A DNA stretch of 64,000 bases. Origin: Butyrivibrio sp. Its GTDB lineage: Bacteria; Bacillota; Clostridia; Lachnospirales; Lachnospiraceae. This document shows positions 50,391 through 60,486 of the stretch, piece by piece. Position 1 is the first letter of the stretch. The number at the start of each line of letters is the position of its first letter. Location of the stretch: contig JAMPEU010000015.1 of assembly GCA_023664865.1 (NCBI GenBank), positions 1 through 64,000 on the forward strand, in the 5' to 3' direction. The notes beneath the pieces were generated by a model. It was not told the DNA's origin. It saw only the letters and a program-made list of their open reading frames with translations, and ran no database searches. A program made the position numbers and the translations under genes.

Positions 50391-52874
50391 TCAAATTTCT
50401 ATTTTCCCCGCTTTTTGCAGCATCATAAAAAGATTCAACACTCCGGCATCCAGTTTTTCATGTGTCAGGCGTCCTTCCTGCAATCCTTTAAGTATCTGTT
50501 CTATTACCGGCGGACCGCCGGGCATTATCACGTCATTTCCTGCCATAACCGCGTCTGCGCCGTCAACCACAATATCCATGTCGCCCCAATCAGTTACCAC
50601 CATGCCCTGATATCCCCACTCATTCCGCAGGATTGCCGTACATAGATCACTGTTCCCACCGGCAAAGGTACCGTTTATCTTATTGAATGATGTCATAAGG
50701 CAATATATATCAATGCCTTGAATGACCATCTGAAAAGGCTTTAAATACAGTTCTCTGGCAGCTCGTTCTGTAAGAATAGAATCTGCCGCGTCATAATTTC
50801 TCTTACTGCTCCCGCGCCGGAATGTCTCCTGTTCATTAGCCGCAAAATGTTTCGGACAGGCAAGTACTGGATTGTTTTCCTGCACTCCCTTGACAACAGC
50901 CATACCACAGATCCCCGCTAAGAACGGATCCTCTGAAAAATATTCAAAATTCCGCCCGCAAAGGGGATTCCGATGAAGATTTAACGCAGGTCCCAGCCAG
51001 ACATCAACCTTTTCCCTTTTACATTCATCACCAACGGCGCTGCCAAATTCATATAAAAGTTCTATATCAAAGCTGGCTGCTAAAAGCATCTGCGTAGGCC
51101 ATGCAGTACGCCCGATTCCCGCCGGTCCGTCTTTATACGATACAGAATGAATGCCCACGTCTAGAATTGCCGGTGAGACATATCCGTTCATGCCTACTTG
51201 ATGGTCATTTAGCGTAATTGGCATGCCTTCTTCATCAAACCATGTTTCAGGATCTTCATTGTCTTTAAATGCTGAAAATGCTGTTCCCGGACCATACCCC
51301 ACCAATAAACACGCTTTTTGCAATTCTGTAAGGGCGCCTGTCTTTTTTAATGCGCTTTCCTTAAATTGCCTACAATCAATTTGCACCTCTTTATTACATA
51401 ATTCTTCTTTGCCACATGTTTTCAGGACATCTTCTGCGCTTAAACAAATACGCCTTGCGCATGCTGCGCTATATGGTTCCCTATCAGCCCCCGACACATG
51501 CAGGAATGAAATTTTCCCCTGATTGCAGGCTCTTAAGTTAAGCCTGTTTTGGCAGCAGAATACTTTTATGTCGCTCCCTACCACTATATCAGCCGCCTTT
51601 TCAAAACTATGCGAAGAGTTACCTATTAAGATCGCATACCTTCCAGCTTCAATTATCCATGCCGCTTCCTGCTCACTGTAACAGGCAAGCTCCCGCCATG
51701 GAAGAAAAATATAAACTTCCTGCTGCCTGGCGGGTTCAAGCAGACATGTCTTCCTAATTCCTTTTAACTCCTTTTTTGCATGTTCGCTTCTGGTGCCATG
51801 TGTGGAAATGTAAAGCTGTATGACTTCTTTTCCGGGATAATCCCCTGTATTAGAAACAGAACTCAAAATCCCGATTCCGCCATCTTCCTTTCGCACGTTT
51901 ATTACACGAATTGCAAAGCTTGTATAGGAAAGGCCATAGCCAAAAGGATAAAGCGTATCCACGCCAAAACTGTCAAAATAGCGGTATCCCATGTAAATAT
52001 CTTCCCTGTATACCGTCACCGGACTAAGAATATGCCCTATACTTCCGTTTTCCACTGCTGGAAGCCCGTAGCTCTCATATGTCTTTATCTCTTCCGGCAA
52101 GTCTTTATTACATGAAAAATCTTCCGCCGTCGGATAATCCTGATACTTCCATGCAATCGTAACCGGCAGTTTCCCGGACGGATTTACCTTCCCGACAAGA
52201 ATCCCCGCCAATGCGTCTGCGCCCTCTTCACCCGGTATCCCGATAAACAGAATACTTTGTATCTGCGGATAATTTTTCGTCCAGCCTAAGTCTATTAGTC
52301 CGTTTGCATTCACAATCAGCACAATCCTGTCAAAGCACTGGCACGCCTGAGCGATCAAATCCTGTTCTGATACCGTCAATTCATAATCTCCTATCAGGCG
52401 GCGGTCACACTCTTCTCCGCCTGAATTCCGTGTAAGGACGCAAACCGCCGTTCCGGTCAGGAGTGATGCGCGGCGCAGCATATCGTTAGGAACCACATAT
52501 TCCTGAATAGGCGGATGATACTTCCCAAATATCTCATACATTAAGCCGCTGTTCACCAGTTCTTTTCCACGCGACCAGTCGATTTCACCTTCCTTAAATG
52601 CAGGCTCCTGCTGCATTTTGGATTGATAAAATGTTTCCAATTCACGAAGCGGAAAAATACCGCATTTTTTACATGCTTCCAAAATAGAGCGCACTTTTTG
52701 GCTGCCCGCAGAACCGGAACCATTTCCGGAGTAAATCATATCAAGCTGCCCCCTGCCCAAAAACGCCACGCTGCTCCCACTTTGTAAGGGAAGAAGGTTT
52801 CTCTCATTTTTTAATAGGATAATTGATTCTTCCGCCAGCTTTCTTGCCAATTTTTTCCGCTTTATTTTATCCAT
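50391..52874 (-). CDS. Glycoside hydrolase family 3 enzyme with swapped domain order
   Basis: In this 827-residue protein the usual C-terminal half comes first. Residues about 1-270 are the alpha/beta sandwich (EESIILLKNERNLLPL, IPGEEGADALAGILVGKVNP). Residues about 300-410 are the fibronectin-III-like domain (YGLSYTSFAIRV). The TIM barrel with the nucleophile lies at the end (about 515-827): WLGPALNLHRNPLCGRNFEY, KHFAANEQETFRR, and Asp762 in YQGMVVTDWGDMD. Such inverted GH3 beta-glucosidases are known from Ruminococcus and Butyrivibrio. There is no signal peptide. It lies 21 bases after the upstream hydrolase gene and shares its promoter. The ribosome site is weak. Confidence 0.92.
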   Translation of the reverse strand: MDKIKRKKLARKLAEESIILLKNERNLLPLQSGSSVAFLGRGQLDMIYSGNGSGSAGSQKVRSILEACKKCGIFPLRELETFYQSKMQQEPAFKEGEIDWSRGKELVNSGLMYEIFGKYHPPIQEYVVPNDMLRRASLLTGTAVCVLTRNSGGEECDRRLIGDYELTVSEQDLIAQACQCFDRIVLIVNANGLIDLGWTKNYPQIQSILFIGIPGEEGADALAGILVGKVNPSGKLPVTIAWKYQDYPTAEDFSCNKDLPEEIKTYESYGLPAVENGSIGHILSPVTVYREDIYMGYRYFDSFGVDTLYPFGYGLSYTSFAIRVINVRKEDGGIGILSSVSNTGDYPGKEVIQLYISTHGTRSEHAKKELKGIRKTCLLEPARQQEVYIFLPWRELACYSEQEAAWIIEAGRYAILIGNSSHSFEKAADIVVGSDIKVFCCQNRLNLRACNQGKISFLHVSGADREPYSAACARRICLSAEDVLKTCGKEELCNKEVQIDCRQFKESALKKTGALTELQKACLLVGYGPGTAFSAFKDNEDPETWFDEEGMPITLNDHQVGMNGYVSPAILDVGIHSVSYKDGPAGIGRTAWPTQMLLAASFDIELLYEFGSAVGDECKREKVDVWLGPALNLHRNPLCGRNFEYFSEDPFLAGICGMAVVKGVQENNPVLACPKHFAANEQETFRRGSSKRNYDAADSILTERAARELYLKPFQMVIQGIDIYCLMTSFNKINGTFAGGNSDLCTAILRNEWGYQGMVVTDWGDMDIVVDGADAVMAGNDVIMPGGPPVIEQILKGLQEGRLTHEKLDAGVLNLFMMLQKAGKIEI

Positions 52875-52895
52875 TTGAATACCCGTCCCCTTTTC

Positions 52896-55331
52896 TTAAC
52901 TAATTACCAGATGGAACATAATTCCTTTTGTCTCCTTAAGTTCAAATAAAACGACATCTTTGTCAGTTATTCCTTCCAAAGTCTCAATCACTTCTCCTAC
53001 CGGATTTAATACTTCCAGACTGGCTTTTTTAGCCTTTACTTTCAGCGTTCCTTCAATGGTATTTGCATAAAGTTTTCCCTTTATTGACACATTGGTCAAG
53101 GTTATCCCCATCATCTGCTCCCCTGCTTCATAGGTGGTTTCGTCGCAGCCTGTCTCACCCATAGCCGTTAAAATAAATTCAGTCGCCGTATTAAGCGGTT
53201 CCGCATTTTTAGCCATCACAGACACAGACATTCGCTCATTTTGGATATTAAGGCTGATTTTATCCGTAAGCTGTATCTCATCTGTCGGCGCGCCGGAAAA
53301 ATATCCGCAATACGACGTATTTAGCGCAAATTGCTTCTGATCCGGATCAAAACATATCTCGCCTGTATCGGATACTAGCCTGCCGTCTACATAACCTGCT
53401 GTCTCGCCCCACAGCCCCCACGATTTAAAAGCTTTATCCAAAACTTTCGCATATTCCGTGTAATTGCCTGTGCCGGCAAGACTGCTTATGTCTTTGATTA
53501 CAAGCTGCTGTGCGCCCTGATAAACGCCGTCCTCTATTTCCTTTGCTCCTTCGGCTGCCAGCGCAAGACGCTTCTTATCTTCCGACTCCCTGAACGCATC
53601 CCTGTACTTCGACCATGCGTAATATACGCCGTGCTTTGCCTCGCTTAAATCCCCTCCGTTGAAAAAGCCTGCATTGATAGCAGCGTCGCCATCGCCGCGG
53701 TACTTGGAACCACCGTCGATAAAGACATTCCTAAGCGATGAAATATACGGTATAAACGTATGATTCATAGCCTGCCAGTTTGGAAGCGTCTTAAGGTCTT
53801 CCTGCGTATAAACAATATCAATCTTATTTTTTGCCGTCTGTACCATTCCTTTTAAGAACATGGATGCCATAAATCCCCACTGGCATGCAACTGCCGGATC
53901 GTTATAAGCATCAAACACATTGAAAATCTGATCTGCCGGCTGGTCGTCCCAGTTCTCCGAAGTCTGATAATTATATAAAATCAGACCGTCCCAATCATTT
54001 AAACACGCGTATGCGATTGTATGTACAAAAGCAGTCGAATGGAACGGGTGCAAACCATATTCATTCCACTCCGTAATCATAAACGGTTTTTTATCTACAA
54101 CAGCTTCCGACGCCATAGAAAGAAGAGTCGTGGCAATGCTTCCTGCCCCTGTCTGCAAGGTCAGAGGATTGACACTGACATACTCCGTCGGACCGGCAAC
54201 AGTAAATGTCGTGCCATGGAACGGCAAAATCGGATGATTGAAATAAACATTATTCTCCATGATATCGCCATCCGTATGTCCATACACATCCGCCGCCCCG
54301 CCAAGCAGATTGCTTGTTGCAATCGGAACTCTGACGCCAAGTGAAATCAGGAAATTCTTAAATCTCCTGTAAAACCTGCGGTTATTCGCAATGCCGAATT
54401 CCATAAAATCCGCATATCTTGCCGGGGAAGGCATCCAGTCGTTTCCTTTCCAGTCGCCATTCGGATCATTGACCGGCTGCACGAATCCTCCCTGAACCCT
54501 GCGCACAGTATTCTTTGTCGGATCTTCATCATCGCCCAGCGCGCATACGCCGTCTACTGTCCACGCCTCTTTCAGTCTCTCCCTTGTGCCATATTTATTC
54601 AAAAGAAAGGCGTTAAACTTCTTAACAACCTCTTCCTCATACGGAATAAGCTCAGGATTCCCCTGCACTTCCCCTGTTCCTTTGATTGCCGAATCTTCAT
54701 TGTTAATCTGGACTACCACAACCGCCGGATCATCGACAAGCGCAAGACCTGTATAAGGATTGACATGTGTCAACATCTTACGTGCATAATCCATCTGCAG
54801 TTGTATCAAACGTTCATTTATCATCGTGAACAGTTTCACGCACTCTTGGAAATAACCGGGATAATCCAGTCCATCTCCGGGAATCATACGTCTTGCCACC
54901 ATCAAATCAACGTGCAGATAAATTCCTTTTTCCTTCAGCTTCGCCGCAAAATAGTCAAAACGATCCAGCCCTTCTTTATTAAATTCTATGCTGGAACCAC
55001 TTTCATAATCTAACAGTGGAGCTTCCTTGGTCTGTGACCAACTGCAAGGTTCTTCGCCAATCGGTGCATCAGCGGCATGCAGGCGTACAATATTTACGCC
55101 CATTGAGGCAAATCTTTCCGCCATTTTATCAGCAGTTTCATGCGTCGGCGTTGCCGACCTTGTCGCCATGCAGAAACCAAGAAATCTGGCTCTTGTACCG
55201 TCTTCAAAATAAAGATGACCGTTTCGTTCCTTCACAAACCCGTGTTTGCCAGCCGGTGCATCCAAAAGCCATGAATAATCCAGTACCCCTTTATTTGCTT
55301 CCGCCTTATGAATCCTAATATTTTGTTTCAT
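52896..55331 (-). CDS. Intracellular glycoside hydrolase of clan GH-A type (GH5/GH2-like barrel)
   Basis: The 811-residue protein lacks a signal peptide. The first about 480 residues look like a clan GH-A barrel: FEDGTRARFLGFCMATRSAT at the entrance, MGVNIVRLHAAD, a probable acid/base Glu after VVVVQINNED, and a probable nucleophile Glu in PFMITEWNEYGLHPF. The remainder is beta-rich (TEFILTAMGETG, ASLEVLNPVGEVIETLEG), resembling accessory sandwich domains. I cannot place it in a specific GH family; GH5-, GH39- or GH2-related groups are possible, so the substrate is open. AAGGAGGAG precedes the ATG. A candidate operator lies about 58 bases upstream of the start. Confidence 0.75.
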   Translation of the reverse strand: MKQNIRIHKAEANKGVLDYSWLLDAPAGKHGFVKERNGHLYFEDGTRARFLGFCMATRSATPTHETADKMAERFASMGVNIVRLHAADAPIGEEPCSWSQTKEAPLLDYESGSSIEFNKEGLDRFDYFAAKLKEKGIYLHVDLMVARRMIPGDGLDYPGYFQECVKLFTMINERLIQLQMDYARKMLTHVNPYTGLALVDDPAVVVVQINNEDSAIKGTGEVQGNPELIPYEEEVVKKFNAFLLNKYGTRERLKEAWTVDGVCALGDDEDPTKNTVRRVQGGFVQPVNDPNGDWKGNDWMPSPARYADFMEFGIANNRRFYRRFKNFLISLGVRVPIATSNLLGGAADVYGHTDGDIMENNVYFNHPILPFHGTTFTVAGPTEYVSVNPLTLQTGAGSIATTLLSMASEAVVDKKPFMITEWNEYGLHPFHSTAFVHTIAYACLNDWDGLILYNYQTSENWDDQPADQIFNVFDAYNDPAVACQWGFMASMFLKGMVQTAKNKIDIVYTQEDLKTLPNWQAMNHTFIPYISSLRNVFIDGGSKYRGDGDAAINAGFFNGGDLSEAKHGVYYAWSKYRDAFRESEDKKRLALAAEGAKEIEDGVYQGAQQLVIKDISSLAGTGNYTEYAKVLDKAFKSWGLWGETAGYVDGRLVSDTGEICFDPDQKQFALNTSYCGYFSGAPTDEIQLTDKISLNIQNERMSVSVMAKNAEPLNTATEFILTAMGETGCDETTYEAGEQMMGITLTNVSIKGKLYANTIEGTLKVKAKKASLEVLNPVGEVIETLEGITDKDVVLFELKETKGIMFHLVIS

Positions 55332-55382
55332 TTTCTCCTCCTTTTAAAAGTATTTTTATATGCTATTATAAAAGTTTTTTTA

Positions 55383-55398
55383 TGTTCTATATTGTAAT
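55383..55398 (-). promoter_or_regulatory. Candidate AraC operator, hydrolase operon
   Basis: ATTACAATATAGAACA on the minus strand, one mismatch in 16 from the site at 50340-50355. A TATAAT follows downstream (about 55370) with no good -35, as expected for an activator-dependent promoter. Confidence 0.55.
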
Positions 55399-55433
55399 TA
55401 AAAATTATAAATTATAATTTTTAACATATAACG

Positions 55434-57737
55434 CTATTGCAAAGTTACACATACTTCATGCCTCTTACCATCTCGGAAGTCAGGAATCACATTTCCATCT
55501 ATCTTAGCGTTATCTACAGTAAGCGAATACTCCCCGCCGCCCTTATGATGCGGATTGCGGATCACAATATGATACGCTGCCCCGCGGAACTGTCGCGTAA
55601 TCTCTGCTGCTTCCCATTCCTTCGGAATACATGGTTCAACTTTAAGTCCGTTATAATCCCTCTTCACACCAAGTATTCCTTCCACCATACAGCGCAGGGA
55701 CCATGCCGATGTGCCGGTCGTCCACGACTGGTATGATTTTCCATAATATTTAGGATGCGTTGCATAACAGTTTGTAAATACATAAGGTTCCGCACCGGAG
55801 CGTTCTGAAGGGTTCTTATCACTGTCCGGCATAATCTTTTTTAATGTGCGGATTGCGTCCTGCGCACGCCCAAGCTTACAGTCCGCAAGCAGCTTAAAGG
55901 CGGAAGCATGGCAGTAGACGCCGCCATTTTCAAACAATCCGGGCAGCATGCCGGACATCCTTCCTGTTTCGGGAAGATACTCATCATACGGCGGCATATT
56001 AAGCGGAAACCCGAAGTCCTGCTCCATACTGTCAATTGCCGCCTCCACCTGCCCAAGCCTTCCTTCCGGTGCCACATCTCCAAGAATTGCCCATATCTGT
56101 GCATTCAGGTAAATTTTACTGCCCTTGCTGTCTTTACTTCCGATTTTTCCGTCTTTAGTCAGCGCACGGGCATACCATTCACCGTCCCACGCATATTCAT
56201 TAATTGCCGTTTTCAAAATCCCATACTGCTCCTTCATGTATGCGGCATACTCAGCGTCCCCGGCAGCTTCCATCAGATTAGATAATTCTAAAAATCCCAG
56301 ACACGCCTGCTCAGAAAGCATGACGGACTCTGCTTCTAAGTCCGTCGTAATATTTAATGCGTCATTCCAGTCGGCAAAATAAATCCTAATTAGCCCATTT
56401 CTCCCTTTGTCTGCAAGAAGGCATGAAACGGCAGCCTGCACATGTTCCAGTACAGTTCCTTCTCCCCCATCCTGCCATTCAAGCTCCCGGCTCAGAATAG
56501 AAAAGTCCCCGGTTTCTTTGATAAGGGCACAGACCGCCCATATAATCCAGAACGGCTGATCAGAATAACGTGTATCGTCGTACGGATACCATGTCAACAC
56601 AGTATGCCCATCTTTAAATTGATGGCGCAGGCATTCCAGTATTTCAGCTTTTGCCTTTTCCGGTCTAAAATTTAACAAGGCGACTGCGATTTGAAGATTA
56701 TCACGCACTCCCTTTTTCCCGACTATACAGAAATCCACCTGTTTTTTAATCCATGAATTTAACTGCACGCCCAATTTTTCATCCGGTATATGTAGAGAAA
56801 GGGCATTATATTTTTGTAAAACCGCGTCCTTTGTCCGCTGATATTCCTTATCAAAAGCTTCTTTATTTATGTATCTTCCAACAGTCTCATATGCTTCCTC
56901 TTTTGACTCGCAAACGCCAAACGCCAGATAAATCTCTTTTTCCTCACCCGGTTCAAGCGTTAGCCTATACTGCAGCACGCCTCCCGGAATAAAGAGCGCT
57001 GCCTCAGAACCCGTACAATCCTTCCCCTCCGCTACAATCTTTGGCCGTACAAACAACGCCACCGGCGAAGTGTCAAGGCGCGTCTGCGTTTGTGTAGGAC
57101 CGCAAAAAGCCGTCAGATCCCCATCATAAGCAAACGCCTTTTCCGACGATGCCAGAAAGCCATTGTACCGCTTATGCGGGGCAAAGGGATGACTCGATTT
57201 ACAGAATATGCCATTCAGCTTATCATCAAAACCTGTTTCAAGGCAGCGGTACATCTCATAGTAGCGTGGATACGAAAATCCTTCCAGTTCAAAGGAAACA
57301 GCCGCAAAAATGCTGATTGTCCGGCTTCTTGTATCTTCATTGCGCACCGTCAGCCTCCACATTTCATGGAAAGCAGCCTGTGGGACAAAAATCTGCCAGT
57401 CAGAGCTTATTTTGCCTTTTCCTGTTTTAATCGTTGAATCCCATATACTGTGCCTGCACTCATAGCTGTCTACCGGCTGGTCAGACGGTCCCTTGCCGAT
57501 ATTCCAGAATGCTCTGCTCTCTTCATCCCTAATATAGATGAAACGAGCGTCTCCCTGATTAATACGGCACATATTCGCCTGCTCGTCAATATAATAACTG
57601 CGTCCCTGCCCTGTCTGGGCAATCTGAGCACAATATCCGTTTTCATTCCACAGATAGTTATACCAGAAACGCGGCGTATTGGGATTTGTGATCACGCATG
57701 TATTCCCATCATCTGAAAAATGATATAGCCCACTCAT
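55434..57737 (-). CDS. GH94 family glycoside phosphorylase (cellobiose-phosphorylase-like)
   Basis: The 767 residues follow the GH94 plan: N-terminal beta-sandwich with CVITNPNTPRFWYNYLWNENG, helical linker (about 275-310), and (alpha/alpha)6 barrel with the catalytic acid in RIYFADWNDALN, plus NGGVYCHASAFKLLA and the jelly-roll end. GH94 enzymes phosphorolyse beta-linked disaccharides or oligosaccharides to sugar-1-phosphate without ATP. It is related to but clearly divergent from cellobiose phosphorylase, so the linkage specificity (beta-1,4, beta-1,3, beta-1,2 or cellobionate) is unknown. AGGAGGTAAG precedes the ATG. It is the third gene of the symporter operon. Confidence 0.88.
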   Translation of the reverse strand: MSGLYHFSDDGNTCVITNPNTPRFWYNYLWNENGYCAQIAQTGQGRSYYIDEQANMCRINQGDARFIYIRDEESRAFWNIGKGPSDQPVDSYECRHSIWDSTIKTGKGKISSDWQIFVPQAAFHEMWRLTVRNEDTRSRTISIFAAVSFELEGFSYPRYYEMYRCLETGFDDKLNGIFCKSSHPFAPHKRYNGFLASSEKAFAYDGDLTAFCGPTQTQTRLDTSPVALFVRPKIVAEGKDCTGSEAALFIPGGVLQYRLTLEPGEEKEIYLAFGVCESKEEAYETVGRYINKEAFDKEYQRTKDAVLQKYNALSLHIPDEKLGVQLNSWIKKQVDFCIVGKKGVRDNLQIAVALLNFRPEKAKAEILECLRHQFKDGHTVLTWYPYDDTRYSDQPFWIIWAVCALIKETGDFSILSRELEWQDGGEGTVLEHVQAAVSCLLADKGRNGLIRIYFADWNDALNITTDLEAESVMLSEQACLGFLELSNLMEAAGDAEYAAYMKEQYGILKTAINEYAWDGEWYARALTKDGKIGSKDSKGSKIYLNAQIWAILGDVAPEGRLGQVEAAIDSMEQDFGFPLNMPPYDEYLPETGRMSGMLPGLFENGGVYCHASAFKLLADCKLGRAQDAIRTLKKIMPDSDKNPSERSGAEPYVFTNCYATHPKYYGKSYQSWTTGTSAWSLRCMVEGILGVKRDYNGLKVEPCIPKEWEAAEITRQFRGAAYHIVIRNPHHKGGGEYSLTVDNAKIDGNVIPDFRDGKRHEVCVTLQ

Positions 57738-57781
57738 AAAATCTTACCTCCTATTCGGATATCCTTATCAAGAAACGCCCC

Positions 57782-58672
57782 CTAATCAGCAGGAAAACAA
57801 AGCGCTAATTTAGCAAACAAATCTCCAAGCACCAGTGATGCGTTCATCTTATGATATACGCGGATACAACGGTATCCTGTGTTATGAATATAAGTCATGT
57901 CATCGTTAAATTCGGGCGCTTCCTGCATTGTATACGCATAAATATCTTGATGTAAAAGTGCGCCTACCGTACAGTTATCGCCAAGACACCATGTTTCGCC
58001 CGATGTCCAATGGGCGTTCTTTGAATCATTAAATTCAACAAGCTGTTCAAACAGATATCGTCCTATATTCCCATATGGCCTGACTTTCTGCTCCAGCTCT
58101 GCGATGCCAACTGCCATCTGCGCTACCACATCGGCAGGAATCTGCCAAATATCCAACTTGGAACTCATAACAATATTGGCAGCTAAGATATCGTTGCTTA
58201 AGTTAAATTCCGTCCCGCCATCAGGATACTGCCCACCGCCATTCCAAATTGCAGTGACACGTCCTTCAATTTCCGGGTGTTTTAGCAATGCACACGCCAT
58301 ATCGGTGATAGGTCCCATAAAAAGAACATACAGCGGTCGGGAATCGTCTAAAAGCGCCTCGCGGACAATTAAGTCCGCGCCCTCTGAATACTCATAATCC
58401 GTTTTAGAGTTAATCGCACATTCAGCGCCATGATAAATATCTGTATCAGTTCCCATGTACTTATTTATGCGTATACATTCCTCATAGCTGTCAAGCATTG
58501 AATGTTCAGAATGAAAATTTCCAAAATGCGCCGCAATGATTCCACGCACATCAAATTTCTCTGTCAAAAGTGCATGTACGATTGCATACTGGTCGTCTGC
58601 TTCATTTTTGGCATCTGTATCAATAATGACACGGACTTTCTTATGCTCTGGAACATGATAATGGTATTTCAT
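57782..58672 (-). CDS. Nucleoside-hydrolase-like (DUF1593-type) protein
   Basis: From the ATG at 58672 the protein has 296 residues. The N-terminal motif VRVIIDTDAKNEADDQYAI matches the calcium-binding Asp cluster (DTDxxNEADD) of the inosine-uridine hydrolase fold, followed by MGPITDMACAL and IWNGGGQYPDGGTEFNLSND, which in the family binds ribose. In carbohydrate loci related DUF1593 proteins are thought to act on glycosides rather than nucleosides. The start lies one base after the symporter stop (TAAgATG), so it is translationally coupled. The longer open frame to 58717 overlaps the symporter and lacks a better ribosome site. Confidence 0.8.
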   Translation of the reverse strand: MKYHYHVPEHKKVRVIIDTDAKNEADDQYAIVHALLTEKFDVRGIIAAHFGNFHSEHSMLDSYEECIRINKYMGTDTDIYHGAECAINSKTDYEYSEGADLIVREALLDDSRPLYVLFMGPITDMACALLKHPEIEGRVTAIWNGGGQYPDGGTEFNLSNDILAANIVMSSKLDIWQIPADVVAQMAVGIAELEQKVRPYGNIGRYLFEQLVEFNDSKNAHWTSGETWCLGDNCTVGALLHQDIYAYTMQEAPEFNDDMTYIHNTGYRCIRVYHKMNASLVLGDLFAKLALCFPAD

Positions 58673-58673
58673 C

Positions 58674-60383
58674 TTATTTTGCCCCTTTAGCTTCCTTTTT
58701 CTTTTTCTTAGCCTCAACTTTTGCTATGTATTTAGCATTCTCTGTATCAAAATCCAAGCCTTTCTTACGGCAGCGTTCTTTTAAGTCAGCGATACGGTTC
58801 TCTTCATATTCCCTCTCTGCCTGTTCTCTTTCACGACGCTCAAGTTCTTCGGGTTCAACCCACTCTTCGCCGCGGGCAAGCACAGCTTCTTTACGACGGC
58901 GAGCCAGCTCTGTATTAATCTCAGGCAGATGTTTCTCCACGTCCATAAACGGTAAAAGAACCAGATATGCGACCGCCAGAATAATATCAAATAAATAGAA
59001 GGCAAGAGTCATAAAACGAATTACTTCCGCACTTGGCGTTACGCCTACCACATCGACAAAACCCAGTTTCAATATAGAAGCTTCAAAGCCGCCTGCAAAC
59101 GGCGCGTAGATTCCTGCCTGAATCGCCGTAATAATCGAAACGCCTAACAATCCTTCCAGACGCAGCCCCGATTTAAACTCCACACTGTCAAAGGCAAAGC
59201 ATAGCAATGTCGCAGTAACATAGGCATTAGGCAGCATTCCCGTCTGCCTTAAGAAACCTGCAACCATAGCAAGCGTAACGTTGCTTGGAAACAGCCAGCC
59301 CATAATGCTTCCTACCAACGCCATAGCATAGCCCGCCATAGAAACATTTCTAATTCCGAATTTCTTTGCCAGCGGATAAATCGCAATCGCGCCCAAGCCT
59401 AACGGTATGCCTGTAATCACCTGATAAAGGGTAAACATCAAAGGATTCTGGTCGCCGCCCAATAAAAATTTAACGTAAAAATACTGGACATTTCCGCCTT
59501 TAAAATTATCTACAATGCCGCCGACTGTCATAAGTATCATGAATATAACGTAATATTTATTGGTAAGCAGCGCTTTCATCTGGTCACGCAGCGGAATGCT
59601 GTTTTCTTTATCCAAACCGACTTCCTGCGCCACATCTTCAATAATTCTCTCTTTAGTATAAAAATACTCAATCAAAAGCAGCGGAACCGCAATAATGGAA
59701 AGCGCCACTAAGAGCTTCGCGTATCCGGTAATGTCATGCTCCAGCCACATTGGCAGCACTACCATGTTAATCAACATGCCGATAATCATACCGGAAATCA
59801 AGGTCCACGACATCTGCCTGATGAATTTCACCCTAGTCTTTTCTACCGGATCACGGGTAATCAGTGAACAAACAGTATCCCTGAACAGATAAAAGTACGA
59901 AGAACCCACAGTATGATAACAAATAAGCAATATAAAGAAGTAATACCAGTAGGATTCACCTAATGTCGTACCGGGGAATAAGAAAATCAATCCGCCGATT
60001 ATAATTGAAACAAAGCCAAATATCAGATGCCACGGGCGCATCCTTCCCTGACGTGATTTGGTGTGCTGCATAAGCCAGCCGTTTAACAGTCCTGTAAATA
60101 TCGCCAGAATTTTGGCAACTGTCATGATTACTTCATAGTATCCGCCCATTTTCTGTATCATTGCGACGTTTTCTGTCCCATACATGGCTCCTGTCTGCTG
60201 GGTAAAGAACTTCTCCACCAACGCCGCAATCGTATTGACGACGAAAATAAGCCCCAATGGTCCTACAAGATGCCCTAAAATTAATTCCTTCTTTGACACA
60301 GCGCGGGTTTTAACTTTAGAATCCATAACAGGCTTATCAAATAACCCGCCGCTTAACAATGTAATCGTTTTCTTTTCTGTCAT
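58674..60383 (-). CDS. GPH-type (glycoside-pentoside-hexuronide) cation symporter
   Basis: The 569-residue protein has about 12 membrane helices and the GPH features GHLVGPLGLIFVVNTIAALV, KSRQGRMRPWHLIFGF (cytoplasmic loop with basic residues), and later FKGGNVQYFYVKFLLGG. The C-terminal about 90 residues form a soluble, charged, coiled-coil-like tail ending in a Lys-rich block, longer than in most GPH transporters. It heads the operon symporter / nucleoside-hydrolase-like / GH94, giving the locus a second uptake route besides the ABC importer. It starts 52 bases after a weak promoter-like pair, with two ATTACAATAT boxes further upstream. Confidence 0.9.
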   Translation of the reverse strand: MTEKKTITLLSGGLFDKPVMDSKVKTRAVSKKELILGHLVGPLGLIFVVNTIAALVEKFFTQQTGAMYGTENVAMIQKMGGYYEVIMTVAKILAIFTGLLNGWLMQHTKSRQGRMRPWHLIFGFVSIIIGGLIFLFPGTTLGESYWYYFFILLICYHTVGSSYFYLFRDTVCSLITRDPVEKTRVKFIRQMSWTLISGMIIGMLINMVVLPMWLEHDITGYAKLLVALSIIAVPLLLIEYFYTKERIIEDVAQEVGLDKENSIPLRDQMKALLTNKYYVIFMILMTVGGIVDNFKGGNVQYFYVKFLLGGDQNPLMFTLYQVITGIPLGLGAIAIYPLAKKFGIRNVSMAGYAMALVGSIMGWLFPSNVTLAMVAGFLRQTGMLPNAYVTATLLCFAFDSVEFKSGLRLEGLLGVSIITAIQAGIYAPFAGGFEASILKLGFVDVVGVTPSAEVIRFMTLAFYLFDIILAVAYLVLLPFMDVEKHLPEINTELARRRKEAVLARGEEWVEPEELERREREQAEREYEENRIADLKERCRKKGLDFDTENAKYIAKVEAKKKKKEAKGAK

Positions 60384-60434
60384 ACATTTCCTCCTTTAAG
60401 GTTTATTTCATTCCGCTTTTCCATGACAATTAAA

Positions 60435-60463
60435 ATAATCGTTCTATCATGTATTTATAACAA
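60435..60463 (-). promoter_or_regulatory. Weak promoter of the symporter operon
   Basis: On the minus strand TTGTTA (60463-60458), 17-base spacer, GATTAT (60440-60435). Both hexamers match only 4 of 6, which fits an activator-dependent promoter. Confidence 0.4.
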
Positions 60464-60486
60464 CTATAAATCTTATTTTCGTTTTT

